Shown in pieces: positions 48,401 through 59,844 of a DNA stretch of 64,000 nucleotides. The stretch is taken from assembly GCA_027422505.1 (NCBI GenBank), contig JAPQWV010000051.1, positions 3,935,501-3,999,500 on the forward strand, in the 5' to 3' direction. How positions within the stretch are numbered: the first letter of the stretch is position 1; each line of letters starts with the position of its first letter. A program made the translations under genes and the position numbers. The notes under the pieces are model-generated. The model was not told the origin of the DNA and searched no databases. It saw nothing but the letters and a program-made list of their open reading frames with translations. The DNA is from Craterostigma plantagineum. Taxonomy: Eukaryota > Streptophyta > Magnoliopsida > Lamiales > Linderniaceae.

Positions 48401-49443
48401 AGGTGTTGGAGAGCGGATTCTACTGGCCCACGATCTTCAAGGACGCGCAAAGGTACGTTGACACTTGTGATCAGTGTCAGCGCGCAGGTAATATTTCTAA
48501 ACGCGACGAAATGCCCCAGAATTTCATCTTAGTTTGCGAAATTTTCGATGTATGGGGTATTGATTTCATGGGTCCATTTCCTAGCTCATACAATAATAAG
48601 TACATCCTAGTTGCGGTCGATTATGTTTCTAAGTGGGCCGAGGCGCAAGCCTTACCCACGAATGATGCTAGGGTAGTCGTTAGATTTTTGCGAGCATTGT
48701 TTTCACGTTTTGGGGCACCTAAATGCATTATTAGTGATAGAGGCACTCACTTTTGTAACACCCAGTTTTCACGCACGTTAAAACGTTACGGTGTTAAGCA
48801 TAGCCTATCCACCCCATATCATCCCCAAGCTAGTGGTCAAGTCGAAGTAGTGAACCGTGAGTTGAAACGTATTCTAGAGAAAACCATAGAGGGGAACCGT
48901 AGGGAGTGGGCAAATAAGTTAAATGATGCACTTTGGGCATATAGGACTGCATATAAGACCCCCATAGGCACTACACCATATAGATTAGTCTATGGAAAAG
49001 CATGTCATCTTCCCGTAGAAATAGAGCATAAGGCATATTGGGCCATCAAGTCCTTGGATCTTGATTTGGGGAACGCCGGCGGAAAGCGGCAACTCCAAAT
49101 CAACGAGTTAGACGAGTGGCGTTTATCGGCCTACGATAACGCTCGCATGTACAAGGAACGTTCTAAGGCCTATCATGATAAGAAAATTAGGCAAAGGCGA
49201 GAGTTTCAGGAAGGAGATCAAGTCCTTCTTTTTAACTCTCGACTTAGGCTCTTTCCTGGCAAGCTTAGATCACGCTGGTCAGGACCGTTCACTGTTACCC
49301 GTGTTTTCCCTTATGGTACTGTTGAGATTTCAGGAATGGAGCATGGTACTTTTAAGGTGAACGGCCATAGGTTGAAGCATTATCTCGCAGGCGAGGAAGA
49401 CGCTACCGAGAGGGAAGTACTGTACTTGGACTTCCAAACGTAA
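45463..49443 (+). CDS. Pol polyprotein (protease, RT, RNase H, integrase)
   Basis: 1326 codons open from about 45415 in a different frame from gag. The first listed codon is GTG within the conserved VTLRNGR motif, so no true ATG start is implied. Domains in order: aspartic protease with [13 protein letters not shown] (about residue 170) and LGRPFLATG; reverse transcriptase with [16 protein letters not shown] and the active-site FMDDF (about 600); RNase H with [15 protein letters not shown] (about 748); integrase zinc finger ([11 protein letters not shown]...CDQCQ, about 962-1002); and the integrase core with [15 protein letters not shown] and the Glu in [13 protein letters not shown]. All catalytic motifs look intact. 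The DLGA form of the protease motif is normal for this clade. Confidence 0.92.
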   Translation: MTLRNGRELQEVRAKKKAKESASFESHDEPDVEEIGGDNVEKAEAEKEKVEPEKEKVTEIQRPPVKPYQPKIPYPARLKKDKNEAQFGKFMGMCKELHINLPFVEAITQMPSFAKFLKDLLTNRRKLEHVSTVCLRGECSAILQSKIPKKLKDPGSFTIPCLIGDLVIERALADLGASINLMPYSMFKRLGLGEPRPTRMSLQLADRSLKYPRGVIEDVLVKVDKFVIPADFVILDMEEDENVPLMLGRPFLATGETMIDVRSGTLTFTVDGEKVTFDMADSMKKSSEQDDKCYFLDVFEHDFLFSVQGLSQVGDHDIHTLMAIDECGEEVDKPIVAIDESSEEDKEKSSVEEPPVLELKPLPDHLEYAFLNNNGGLPVIISSNLDDGQKGQLLEVLKTHKKALAWKISDIRGINPSYCTHKILMEDDFKPVAQRQRRLNPNMKDVVKKEVIKLLDAGMIYPISDSAWVSPVQVVPKKGGMTVVTNDKSELIPTRTVTGWRVCIDYRKLNDATRKDHFPLPFIDQMLEKLAGHSFYCFLDGLSGYLQIPIAPEDQEKTTFTCPFGTFAYRRMPFGLCNAPATFQRCMMAIFDELVGEVMEVFMDDFSVFGSSFDACLSNLKLVLARCEETNLALNWEKCHFMVREGIVLGHKISSKGIEVDRAKLETIEKLPVPSNVKSIRSFLGHAGFYRRFIKDFSKIARPMSRLLEKDAPFDFNDECLHAFNLLKERLIAAPIMVAPDWGLPFELMCDASDYAVGAVLGQRKDNHFRPIYYASKTLDAAQANYTTTEKELLAVVFAFDKFRSYLILSKVIVFTDHSALKYLLAKPDAKPRLIRWILLLQEFDIEIRDKKGAENLAADHLSRLEESEIYNKNERAIHDRFPDEHLYSIHVVSDDTPWFADYANYLVARILPKEYTSQQKKKFFSDLRYYFWEDPYLFRRCADQVIRRCVAAPESTQILRHCHNGPTGGHYAANRTAQKVLESGFYWPTIFKDAQRYVDTCDQCQRAGNISKRDEMPQNFILVCEIFDVWGIDFMGPFPSSYNNKYILVAVDYVSKWAEAQALPTNDARVVVRFLRALFSRFGAPKCIISDRGTHFCNTQFSRTLKRYGVKHSLSTPYHPQASGQVEVVNRELKRILEKTIEGNRREWANKLNDALWAYRTAYKTPIGTTPYRLVYGKACHLPVEIEHKAYWAIKSLDLDLGNAGGKRQLQINELDEWRLSAYDNARMYKERSKAYHDKKIRQRREFQEGDQVLLFNSRLRLFPGKLRSRWSGPFTVTRVFPYGTVEISGMEHGTFKVNGHRLKHYLAGEEDATEREVLYLDFQT

Positions 49444-49557
49444 GCGAGCAAAAACGACGTCCGGCTAAAGACGGTAAAGTAAGCGCTTCTTGGGAGGCAA
49501 CCCAGGTATTTTTATTTATGTCTTAGCTTTAAAACAAAAAAAAAAATATAGGGGGCG

Positions 49558-49945
49558 GTCACGGCTAACTGCTTAAGCAGTCACGGCCGTGACGCGCATA
49601 TCTATGCACACTGCCTGATGTCACGGCCAGAGGCTTAAGCCATCACGGCCGTGACCCAAAGTAAAATCTCATCGAGACTTCTGCCCAATGTCACGGCCAA
49701 CTGCTTAAGCAGTCACGGCCGTGACCAAGATCAGAGGCACTCACTGCCCCTTGTCACGGCCTACTGCTTAAGCAGTCACGGCCGTGACACCTCCGGAAAG
49801 AAAAAAAAATAATAATAATAAATAAAAAAAAAAATTGGTCGATTGGGTCACGGCCAGTGACGAGTACGTCACGGCCGTGAGAACCGGCAGAGGAGCCTAC
49901 TGCCTGCTGTCACGGCCAAGACCCTTAAGGGTCACGGCCGTGACT
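49558..49945 (+). repeat. Tandem hairpin array after pol
   Basis: Six units of a half site GTCACGGCC followed by a spacer and then GTCACGGCCGTGAC, full sites starting at about 49580, 49643 (first base changed), 49712, 49775, 49868 (last base changed) and 49931. The spacer of most units is itself a CTTAAG-centred palindrome: ACTGCTTAAGCAGT in three, GGCTTAAGCC in one, ACCCTTAAGGGT in one. Each unit can fold as a single hairpin of about 35 nt. Spacer words such as CACTGCCCC are shared with the LTR array, showing common descent. Confidence 0.9.
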
Positions 49946-50750
49946 GATGCGGATTTAAGGGTAAAAATGCCCTTTTTCCCTTATTTTTTCCCCTCTTCTC
50001 CTCTTTCTTCTTCCCTTCCCTCACGCGATTTTCACCCTAAAACACCAAAAATCCCCCCGCCATCACCACCCAAACTCGCCTCATCCCTCCCAAATCCGGT
50101 GATCCACAGCCTAAACCTCACAATTCGTCCCCCCTATCATCAAAAATTCGAAGGTATGACTTTCTTACTCTTTGCACTATTTCGTCCAAGTTGTGGGGAA
50201 TCTCGTCAAAATTGTTGATCTTTTGGGTAGGATCGTTCATTACATGATATATGTACTATTGGGTATGCTTAATTCGTTGAAATTAGGTGCGATTTTTCGA
50301 ATTTTGTGACGAACCCTAATTTTCAAATTGGGGCTTTTTTCGAATTGGGGTTTAATTGTTGTTTCTATTGCCCTTTATTGATAGATATATGCTATGAACG
50401 CTTTGGGTATGCTTGATTACATGAATTCGTGGTTCAATTTTGGGGATTTTTACGATGAACCCTAATTTCAAAATTGGGGATTTCTGAAATTATTTGGTAC
50501 ATTCCGTTGCGTTGATGCTATTAACTAGCCTCGATTCATAATATGATATATTTGGGTGCATTAGCATGTTCAATTTTGGATTTGAATGAAGTGATTTGTT
50601 TGCACGCCACGTGTTCGATAAAATGCCAATTTGAGCCTTTCATGTGTTTGCATATGCGAGTTACTACGTCGTCGCTAATTTGGTCGAGTCGAGCTGCTTT
50701 GAATTTAATTGCGGTATTCTCGTTGCGCTCACACTTTGCTTCTAGGTACT

Positions 50751-52043
50751 ATGGGAAAAAGCCGTACCTCAGGCTCGCATGCGTCCGCCGTGGCCTCGTC
50801 CTCTCGCTCAAGTCGACGCGGGCCCCCGCCGACTATGCTCGAAGCCATGGGTCAGTTCACGGACGAAGCTCAGACAGCCCGCTACAACAAGCTAAAAGCA
50901 ATGGAGTTCATCGCCATGGACCAGATCGACCACGAGACACTGGCGAAGCATCACATCGATCAGCAGGTCGCCCAATACCTATCGACCAGTGGTTGGAACA
51001 CTTTCCTGGCGATCGACGAACCGGCGTATAAAGAACTTACCCTGGAGTTCCTTGCCACGTTTGCCTTCGACGAATACGGCGACCACACAATCCGTTTCCG
51101 CGCGTTCAACGAAGAGCACATAGTACGGGCCGACAATGTGTGCCATGCACTTGGAGTCCCAGAGCCCCCACACGGGAACTTCGCGACATTCTTCGATACA
51201 CCGGAAGGACAACGGGGGTGCTGGGAGGAAATCGCTCGACCTGGCGAGCCGGCATACAGCGCGAAGACGTCGAAGGCATCCGCGATGAAGAGCCCCGGCC
51301 TGCGTTATATCCATCGCCTCCTGACGACCTCGCTTACACCAAGGGGTGACTCACACGGAGCAGTCACCCTCCGCGATCTGTACATCCTGACCCATCTGCA
51401 CCGAGGCGAACGGCTAAATTTAGGAATGGCGGTGGCCCACGCTTTCAGTGCTCAGGCGGAAGCACGACGCCACGGCAAGATCGCCGTCGGCCCACTCATC
51501 ACCAAGGTGATCAAGGGCTTACGCTACTGGCCAGCGAATGCGCCCGAAATGGAGATAGTCGGAGGGCGTCACCCACTGAACGAGGAGGCGCTGGTGAGGA
51601 TGAAGATGCTGGTGAAGGCGCCTACCTGGACTCGCACCAACAAGGTGTACATCTGGCACGGGATGTACCATGGCCAGACGGACCACGTACCCATCCCCGA
51701 AGACCAGCTCTACCTCCAGGGCCCGCACCCAATGGAGACGGACACGACAGCCACCGGGCCCTCCTACTCCTCCGGGTACCACCACGGCGAGTCATCCGGC
51801 GTCGCTCCCTACGCGTCGGCAGCGGATCTCGAAGCGCTGCGACAGGACGTGCAAGAGACTCGGCGCCGACAGGAGGAGTACGAGCGAAGGAACGAGGAAG
51901 CCCACCGCCAGTACAGGGAGGAGTTGGACCGCTACAACGAGGCCCTGCGAGCCATGGACCAGGCAGTCGAGCTGTCCAGGCGATCGATAGATCTCCTTCG
52001 CCCGAGGCAACGCTCACCGCCGCCACCACCATCAGAACCCTAG
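50751..52043 (+). CDS. Athila third ORF (env-position protein)
   Basis: 430 residues from MGKSRTSGSHASAV. It resembles the plant Athila ORF family (PF03078 type) found downstream of pol; function unknown, in the position where retroviruses carry env. Seen: Ser/Arg-rich N-terminus, conserved core with YLSTSGWNTFLAIDEPAYK, FLATFAFDEYGDHTIRFRAF, DNVCHALGVPEPP and SHGAVTLRDLYILTHLHRGE, then a Gln/Glu/Arg-rich coiled-coil (DLEALRQDVQETRRRQEEYE) and a Pro-rich end. No obvious transmembrane helix or signal peptide. The sequence TTTGCTTCTAG directly before the start looks like a splice acceptor, so this ORF may be expressed from a spliced RNA. An upstream in-frame start (50709) crosses that acceptor and is less likely. 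Confidence 0.85.
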   Translation: MGKSRTSGSHASAVASSSRSSRRGPPPTMLEAMGQFTDEAQTARYNKLKAMEFIAMDQIDHETLAKHHIDQQVAQYLSTSGWNTFLAIDEPAYKELTLEFLATFAFDEYGDHTIRFRAFNEEHIVRADNVCHALGVPEPPHGNFATFFDTPEGQRGCWEEIARPGEPAYSAKTSKASAMKSPGLRYIHRLLTTSLTPRGDSHGAVTLRDLYILTHLHRGERLNLGMAVAHAFSAQAEARRHGKIAVGPLITKVIKGLRYWPANAPEMEIVGGRHPLNEEALVRMKMLVKAPTWTRTNKVYIWHGMYHGQTDHVPIPEDQLYLQGPHPMETDTTATGPSYSSGYHHGESSGVAPYASAADLEALRQDVQETRRRQEEYERRNEEAHRQYREELDRYNEALRAMDQAVELSRRSIDLLRPRQRSPPPPPSEP

Positions 52044-53805
52044 GGATTTTTCTTTTAACTTTCTTTGGACATTTCATTTTGTCGAGTAGTCGCGTGTGTT
52101 TTACGTTATTACTACCTCTTAACGCTTATAACTATGTTTATAGTTAATCTATGACTACTCTATTTTATGTCTATTGATCTCTCTAGCCAGCGCATGGAAA
52201 CGCATAACGGCCTACAAACGCCTAACGGATAACAACACGACCGTCATGCACGAAAACGAGTACCTCACGAGCACGTCCTTTATTCGTCAGGGGAGTCACG
52301 CTCTTCTTAAACTCTTTTTCTCCTCCTTTTATTTTTTTAACGTTGAGGACAACGTCAGGTTTAGGTGTCGGGAGGGGAATCTAGTTTGAGAAAAATTTTA
52401 TGACGTGTCTATGAGCTTAAATTTTTATGACGTGTCTATTACGTGAAAATTGACGTGTCTACTACGTGAAAAATTTTTTTTTGACGTATCTATGAACTAT
52501 AATCTTCGTTAGAAAGGCATGAATACTGAATTCAGGCACGATTTTTTTGCGTTTATCTCGAGTTAGTCTGCATTATTATGAATCTTTGTGAGCGATTAGG
52601 ATATGCATGACTGACTGAATCATGTTTGCCTGAATAGATATAGCACTGTTTTGAGAGTTTCGTACACACATCCCATTTCATTGTGAGAGTTTGAGCCTGA
52701 CGAGCTTATGCTCATTTTTTTTTTTGTGTGACGTGCCTAGTCTATATCTCTCTAGAACTTGCCTGTCTAATGCATGTTGAAACTATTTTCGGTGTGTTAG
52801 TATAGAAATGATGAGGGCATTAGGAATTAAGTCCAAAGCCAAAACTTCCCACCATGACTAGCCCAATAGTTAGCCCCTTTGAGCCTAAGACCATTCGTTG
52901 AGTACCTCATATGATATGAAATACCCCCGACTCATATAAGCCTCCAGAAATTAGATGAACCCGAATTCGTTAGAATAGAGCAGAAGTCGGACTTGAGAGT
53001 TACTGTTTCAGTGTATGGTTCGATTTTCTTCTCTGTTATTCGTGAAGTGACTCGCCCCTGATTTGACCGTTTTCTGAAATGACCTGATCCCTTTTTCATA
53101 AGCATGCCCATAAACCTTTTGGCAAGATGTAGGTTTCGGTAATAAGTATCCCTAGGTACACGGCATTCGCTGTGACGATGTATTCTTTGCGACAAAAGCC
53201 GAACCTTGATGTTTTGAGGGAATAAGGGTAGTGCACTAGAGCGTAATTAAAGGGAAAGGGCAGAAAATGAAAGGGAACTGAGTTGACAGGGGTCGGGCAG
53301 AAAAGTCTAGGATTTCGGGGCGAGAATGTTGAATCATGTGCTGGAACGTGTGATTTTCTATTCGATCATGCTATGCTCTCTGAAATCTTCTTGATTACAT
53401 GCTCATTATATATGCGTACCATTTCATGACTATTTGATCCATATTCTCCCAAAAAAAAAAAAAAAGACCCTCAGATTTATGCTTGCCACTTTAAGTAGTA
53501 GATATGCGATTAGCCTGCAAGCCTATGGTAGGGGTTGGACTAGCGCACGAATTTGAGTGATTTACCATAAATTTAGCCTATACACTGAGCGACTTGAGCG
53601 AATCCTTGTGAGAGTATGAGTCTCGATTAGCAGTGCAAAGGAAGTTTAGGTCGACAAGTGCAAGTCATTAGTGTAATGTCCATGATTGTTTGCTTGATTC
53701 CTTTCGTGCCTTCTAGCTTTGATGATGAATTGCGAACGATCGTGCCGTTATCCTGATTTATGCGTTATCTAATTCCTAATTTACTTGAGGACAAGCAAAT
53801 GCTTA
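52044..53805 (+). other. Non-coding 3' internal region of the Athila-type element
   Basis: About 1.75 kb with no credible frame on either strand. It contains repeated TTTTTATGACGTGTCTAT-like words at 52395-52490. Long non-coding 3' segments are usual for this clade. Confidence 0.7.
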
Positions 53806-53819
53806 AGTGTGGGGAGGTT
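53806..53819 (+). promoter_or_regulatory. Polypurine tract
   Basis: AGTGTGGGGAGGTT immediately before the right LTR; the purine run primes plus-strand synthesis. Confidence 0.75.
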
Positions 53820-55267
53820 TGATAAACGCATTTCAATGCGTTTATCGTAGTATTTATTCGGGGTATAATAAAGCGTTAGCAATCAATTTATGCATTTATT
53901 CGATATATTTACACTTGTTTTATTGTTGAAGGAGCGTAGGACGAGTTTCGGGCGAAAAGGAGCGAAAACGGAGCAAAACGGAGCAAAAAGGACGAAAACT
54001 GCTATAGGTCACGGCCGTGTACACCTAGAGCATCTGACCGTGACCCGTGACAGAGCGCAAGCTCAAAGACACTGCCAAGCGTCACGGCCGTGACGTCCAG
54101 TGCTCTAAGCCGTGACGCCCGACAGAAAGTGATGATTGATCACTGCCATCCTGGTCACGGCCGTGACAGAGCATGCACTTACCCGTGACCGATGGCAGAG
54201 AAGCCCACTGATGATGGTCACGGCCGTGACCATCGATGCACTTGGCCGTGACGCATGGTTTCGATATTTTCGCGTGGAGTCGGTGATGGTCACGGCCGTG
54301 ACGGCCCATGTCCCAGGCCGTGACCAGTGCGAAATTTCTCATAAAAGCCCAAATTCGACTCAGAAAGAGGGGACTTCGACCAGAGACAATTCCTAAACCC
54401 CTTAGAGACGAAAAATAGCACGAAAGAACGCAGAATCACGCCCCGGAGCGCAAGAGACGGAGTTCTACGCAAACGTGAACGAAGAACAAAGATCTACCCA
54501 AGCTTTCAACGATTATGAGTTCTTTTCTCCTAATTTCTATTTCCTTAGTTGTTTTTCCTTCTATTATGCGTAGCTAATTCCCTTTGTGTTTGGGATTAGA
54601 TGAACGCTAGGATATTTCGTAGTTAAGACTTGTAATTATCGTGACTATGTGTTTTGACTATTTATCGTTCTATGAAACTATTTCGTTGCTTTAATATGTC
54701 TATGTGTTAAAGTAATTGTTTGGAAAATCGTTTAGGGCGACAGCTAAATAACGATTAGGCCGTTCATAGAAGATAGGATTCGAGTATAGGGCGACAGCAA
54801 ATACTCGATCCTCGCCGTTAGTAATTAATGAATATTAGATCCCCGCGAGCGTTTAGGGCGACAGCAAACTCGCGAGCGGGCAGGAAAATTACTGCGATCT
54901 AGTCAGAATCACGTAGGAGCGATAGTTCATTGTCTTAGTCAATAATACCTAGCGGGATTCGAATCCCGAGCACATTTTATTATCTGAAAGCTTCGTACCA
55001 GTTTAACGTGTTCTTTGAATTTCTTGTCGATTTAGAGGTAAGTGTCAGGTTAAGTCATCAAAAATCTGCGTATTTTAATTAGGCTAAATATCGAGTCGAT
55101 AGGTAATTACTAGTACTTGATTTATTCCTCGTGTTCGATACTCGTCTACTCACTCTACTGCACTACAAACGATAGGTTCACTGCCTATCGCACGTCGGTG
55201 ATAGTAATTTAGTATACGTTTTATTTTATCACTTGTCGCACTTGCACAATACACCACGTGTCGATCA
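53820..55267 (+). repeat. Right LTR
   Basis: Nearly identical to the left LTR, with the same hairpin end and palindrome array (intact sites at 54081, 54154, 54217 and 54289; the first, at about 54008, is broken by an inserted T). Ends GTGTCGATCA before the target duplication GTTGC. Confidence 0.95.
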
Positions 55268-55272
55268 GTTGC

Positions 55273-56099
55273 CAATTACCATAACACCTATTTATTAGAA
55301 ATATTTATGAATTTAAATAAAAAATGGTCTTATTATATTTTTTTCCAAAAAAATGGTCTTATTATATTACTCCTTAAAAAGACCTCATTTCTCTTTCATC
55401 GTCCTTAAATGCATAGAATACGACGCCGTTTAATTTATATAGGGTATAGGCATCATCATTATCCTACATTGTAGATTTCGACTACCAATTCCCTATTCAT
55501 AGTACCCATACACACTTATAAGTTATAATATATATATATATATATATATATCTTCTTTTTAAGGATTGATAGCTTGTAATTAGGTATATCATCAATGTAT
55601 ATTGATCTGCGAAGGATCGTGTGGATGAGATGCTTGGAAGTTTAGGTTTGTACCCCAATTATTATTACGCCTAATTGTTATCTACTTTGATATATAGAAA
55701 CAAACATTTATAATTGTCCGAATTTAGCATTTGCATTGGATTATGTAATGATGTTGGGATTAGTTTTTTCCTCCTCACAGTTTACAAATTATGATACTAC
55801 TTTATTTTGAACACCTTTACGGAGTTAACGATAGATATAGTACTTCATGTAATGTATGTAACTTCTTGCATGTATAAGTTATAAATAATTGGCCTAACGA
55901 TCGAGTTCATAAAAGAAAGGTAGTATTTTTATGTTATTTTTTAATTTATTTTATTCTTTTTTTGTGCAACCGATAAATCATGCCCCTTATACCAAGTAAG
56001 CTCTGAATGCTGACACAATAATATGATAATCAAGTGAATCACACTAGGACGAATACATGTATGGCAGATAACTCGAAGTTGACAAACTCCCTATCATCT
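55273..56099. other. AT-rich intergenic DNA
   Basis: No gene recognised. Contains a short (AT)n run at 55527-55551 and a direct repeat of AAAATGGTCTTATTATATT at about 55322 and 55351. Confidence 0.5.
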
Positions 56100-56345
56100 C
56101 AAGGGGCAATTCTCGTTCAGACCCTTGTCAGAATTTTCATTTAGGATTTAGTCATTGTCAGGAAAAAAATTAGTTTTAAGGACCTGATTTTTACAGTACT
56201 ACTTCACAGCTCTGAAATAACAATATGTTGAAATTTTGTAACACAAAACGATCATCTGGAAGTATCATCCGGTACCAGTTCATTTATGCAGTACCACTTC
56301 ATTGTTCTAAAATAACAATATGTTGAAAGTTTGTAGCACAAAACG
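56100..56345. mobile_element. Second copy of the GATCGTTTTGTGTTACAAA MITE
   Basis: Contains CCCTTGTCAGAATTTTCATT, GGAAAAAAATTAGTTTTAAGGAC, AACAATATGTTGAAATTTTG, CACAAAACGATCATCT and CAGTACCACTTCATTGTTCT, the same words as 29085-29435 in the opposite order. Its right end is the target site of the LINE that follows. Confidence 0.75.
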
Positions 56346-56358
56346 ATCATCTATACTA

Positions 56359-58848
56359 GTTTTTTTTTTTGTAGCATGGGAATTTCATTTACCACAGGCA
56401 AGCGTTGTTTCTTACATCACAATCCCATACTATCTATACAGTTAGGTCACAGGTGAAAAGTGCACTAACTGAAACAAATCTGAATTGGAAAATCTCTTTA
56501 AATGGCTGAAGCACTGCATGCGCATTTTCATTTCCCTCTTGATTATGAGGGAGAGCTGGTCCACATCCTTGGCCTATCTTTCGTGTACACACCTATTTCT
56601 CTCACACCAAATATGAAACAGAGTAGAAGCATAGCACACCACTATGATGCCATTCTGAGCAGCTCGTTTTTTACCCAAGTTTACCAGCCAGTTACACAGC
56701 TCATCAAATATCTGTATCTAACCACCAATCCTCAACCAGGAATTGATCTTCACAATTAGTTGTTGACTGTAGGAGCATACCAGAAACAAGTGCTCCAAGG
56801 TTTCTTCCACTCCACCACACAGCCGACAGCTGGTATTGGCAATGTACATGCCCCAGCCATGCAGCCTACCACATTTAGTAGCCGTTTCTGAGGATCAACC
56901 ACAGGAGATAGGACTGTTTTGGTATGTTAATCCTGTTCCAAGCAGCTTTGTAGTAGGGGAAAACTAAATGTGCTCCTTTCAACCATGAATAGCCAGACTG
57001 AATAGAGTAGTTCCCATCCTTGGCAGGTATCCACTTACACCCCATATAGCCCAATCTGAAGTTGTCCTTGAGCCTATGAATCTTCCTCTAGTGCCAGCTC
57101 GAATCCACCGTAGGGTTAAAGTCCCAGAAATTAGTACCTTTTAAGTATATCACATCCACTTAATCCACAAGGAACCTACTTTATGTGTAATGTCCAAATC
57201 TGTTTGCCTGCCAGAGCCAAGTTCCATGTCACACAATCTCTTAGGTTCAGACCACCTATGTTTTTTGGACAACAAACCTTATCCCAGCTTATAAGAGGGA
57301 TACATCTCCCATGCGCTTTTTTACCACATAAGAACTCTGCACAGATACTGTCCACTTCCTTGGAAACAGCCTTAGGAAGTAGGAACACAGAACTCAAGTA
57401 TCCATGAGTTGCCAGTAGAACTGAATTAATGAGGCACAATCCGCCAGCATACGAAAGGTTTCTAGTAGCCCAGCAATGTATCCTAGCTGTGATCTTCTCA
57501 ACTAAGGCCTGACATGAGCTTCTATTCCAATTAGTTGGGATAGAGGAACTCCCGTGTATTTAGAGGTGGCAATGGGTAGGGTATGGGTATACCCATCTAG
57601 ACCCATACCCAAATCCAATTAAATAAATGAGTATGGGCATACCCAATATTTAATGGATCTCAATAATTGGGTATAGACCCAAACTCATTAAATTAAACGG
57701 GTACACGAGTCTTAAATGGGCATTAAATGGATCTTTAATTCTCTAAAAACATCATTACTTTATTTCATAATCCGATCAAAAGACATGTAGTATATGCCAA
57801 TAGAAAATCACAGACATTAAAATAGATCCAGCAACATTATTGATTAAATCTCTCATCATTTGAATGTAGAAAGAAACAAAAACTAAATCATCTTTGGACC
57901 AGAAATCAAATCGAGCAACAAATCAGAACAAAAACTAAACAAGCTCAAAATCATATATACACGGCACACCCAAACTGAGATCGAGCGATCATAACACTTA
58001 TTCCAACAAAAAAAACCATATAAACAAGAATCAAGGGTAGAATAACTAACAAAACCAGGAAATCGAACAATCTAGGTTATACAAATCAAATCAACACCAA
58101 CGAATAAAATCGAAAAAGAATTAATTAATACATGCCATGATTCGCAACATCCTCGAGATAATGTGTCTACTTCCCAACATAACGAAATAACAGAACAGCT
58201 CAAATTACATAATTCTTGAAATCAACAATCTTTATATCGAGAAAAACAAAATCGAAGTAGAAATGGGCATTAATCTCAAATCACATACGCCCAAAGAAAT
58301 CGAGAAAATGAAAATGTTCAAATACTTGAAATGGGGAAAATGGAAATGATAGTTGGGGAGGAATCGTCCGTAATTTAGGGTTCAAATACTAGGCTTCATT
58401 TCCTACAATTGGGCTTAGCGTTAGTAAAAGGTAAATAGGTAATACCCATCTGAGACCCATTATGAATTTTACTGGGCTTGTGCATGATCCCTGCCCAATT
58501 ATATTTAATTGGGTATACTCATACCCGTTATTAGCGAGTAGAATCGTGGGTATGGGTAGGGTACGAAAATATTGCCATCCCTACAAGTATTTCATGGGAT
58601 ACTTGCTTATTTGGAATCTAGTAAGCTGGACAATCTGGTCAGTGACAGAACTAGATATGCCAGCAAGAATAGGCTTGATTTCTGCTGGTTGGCAGCCAAC
58701 CCAGACACCTGCAGGAAATGGTCTACAGCTTCCTTGATCACTGTAACAGCTCCCTTTCTACCTTACAAAAATCATAAGGTCGTCTACAAAGCATAAATTC
58801 ACCAATTTAATGTGCTTGCACAAGGGATGGAACCTGAACCGAGGATCA
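56359..58848 (-). mobile_element. 5'-truncated LINE (non-LTR retrotransposon), split by a nested element
   Basis: Minus-strand remnant. A 13-bp direct repeat ATCATCTATACTA flanks it at 56346-56358 and 58849-58861. A poly-A end shows as the T run at 56360-56372. From the right, conserved pieces are PLCKHIKLVNLCFVDDLMIF (the RT YADD-type box as FVDD), YPMKYLG, then after the nested insertion LLPKAVSKEVDSICAEFL, ISWDKVCCPKNIGGL (57439-57176) and a zinc-binding RT end (YLKGTNFWDFNPTVDSSWH, about 57130). Stops and frameshifts show that it is dead. The endonuclease and first part of RT are missing. Confidence 0.85.
57561..58583. mobile_element. hAT-type non-autonomous element nested in the LINE
   Basis: TIRs TAGAGGTGGCAATGGGTAGG and, reverse-complemented from the right end, TAGGGATGGCAATATTTTCG. 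Imperfect 8-bp target duplications CGTGTATT (57553-57560) and CAAGTATT (58584-58591). Subterminal GGGTATGGGTA/TACCCATAC motifs occur at both ends. The 1.0-kb interior is AT-rich without a frame. TAGRGRTGGCAA ends are typical of hAT elements. Confidence 0.85.
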
Positions 58849-58861
58849 ATCATCTATACTA

Positions 58862-59800
58862 CTTCATATAACTTTTATACCACTTTTTCAGTTAGGTCCT
58901 TATCTCTAAAATATATGCGGTTTTTTGAAAGAAAAAAAAAACAATTGTCAAACCGCGGTTGTGAAAATACTTACATTTTTATCGAATGAAAAAATAGTTT
59001 TTAAAAGCGTTAGGCGCAAAAAAATGATGAGACATCGTCTTGCCTCAGAAACAAGGCGCAAGTCGAGGTATTTGCCCTCATATATCGAAGTGTCATCATT
59101 GTCCAATAAAATTAGTATGTTATCTCATTTTATATTGGGCTTTACTTATTTTATGGGCCAATTTATTTTAATATATTGGTTTAGCTTTGTGGTCCGATTG
59201 GAAGATCACAATATAAATAGTAGGTCAATTTGTTATTAAATGCTCGAGTCGTATCTATTTTAACACTACATGTTCGGTCGTTTGTTCTTAAAGAAACATG
59301 TTTAACATCAGAAATAAAATTATGTTAGTAATGATGTAACTTTCATATGATCAACAAAATTAGCATATAACTAGAAGACTTATTAGTAAAGAAAAAATAT
59401 TTAAACTAAAAAATACGTTTCACACGACTAGTGTATGATTATCATAAAGAAAAATTAGATATAATTAGTAAAAAGATGTTTAGAAAACTAAAGTGTGGTT
59501 CAATGCGGTGCGGTTTGTACCAAAAGTTCACACCGCACCATTAATACGTGCGATTTTGCAAATAAAATTAAACCACAATTTTGGCGGTTAACTGTGTTAT
59601 ACGGTGGGCTGTGGTACGGTGCAGACGGTTCGGACGGTTTTCTAAAATCATTGCATACTCCTACATCTGAGCGTGCAAAAATAATAGTTTCCTAAAGTAT
59701 CCGTCCAATAATGCAAAGACAAAAACGCGCATTTGACTTTGGAATAAAAAAATCTAAATAAATAAAGTAAAATGGTTTAGAGAATCCCACCCTCTAAATA
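58862..59800. other. Repeat-rich intergenic DNA
   Basis: Holds MITE-like pieces: AAAAGCGTTAGGCGCAAAAA...GCCTCAGAAACAAGGCGCAAG (58995-59075) and a GGTGCGGTTTG/CACCGCACC region with further GGTACGGTGC motifs (59500-59645), resembling hAT subterminal repeats. No host gene seen. Confidence 0.45.
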
Positions 59801-59844
59801 TCCACAGAAACATCAAGTCGTCTACTCAACTTCATTCGCCAAAG

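Larger units (their letters stand above)
42200..55267 (+). mobile_element. Complete Athila-type Ty3 LTR retrotransposon (13.1 kb)
   Basis: Two direct LTRs (1445 and 1448 bp) and identical 5-bp target duplications GTTGC at 42195-42199 and 55268-55272. A primer-binding site follows the left LTR and a polypurine tract precedes the right LTR. The order gag, protease, reverse transcriptase, RNase H, integrase is typical of Ty3 elements, and a third ORF of Athila type plus a long non-coding 3' region place it in the Athila group. The LTRs differ at only about six substitutions and three short indels by eye, so the insertion is recent. The gag-pol junction carries a stop and a frame change, so it may not be autonomous. 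Confidence 0.95.

Noticed and set aside
51622..52077. Minus-strand 151-codon frame in the third ORF
   Set aside because: Shadow frame in GC-rich coding sequence.
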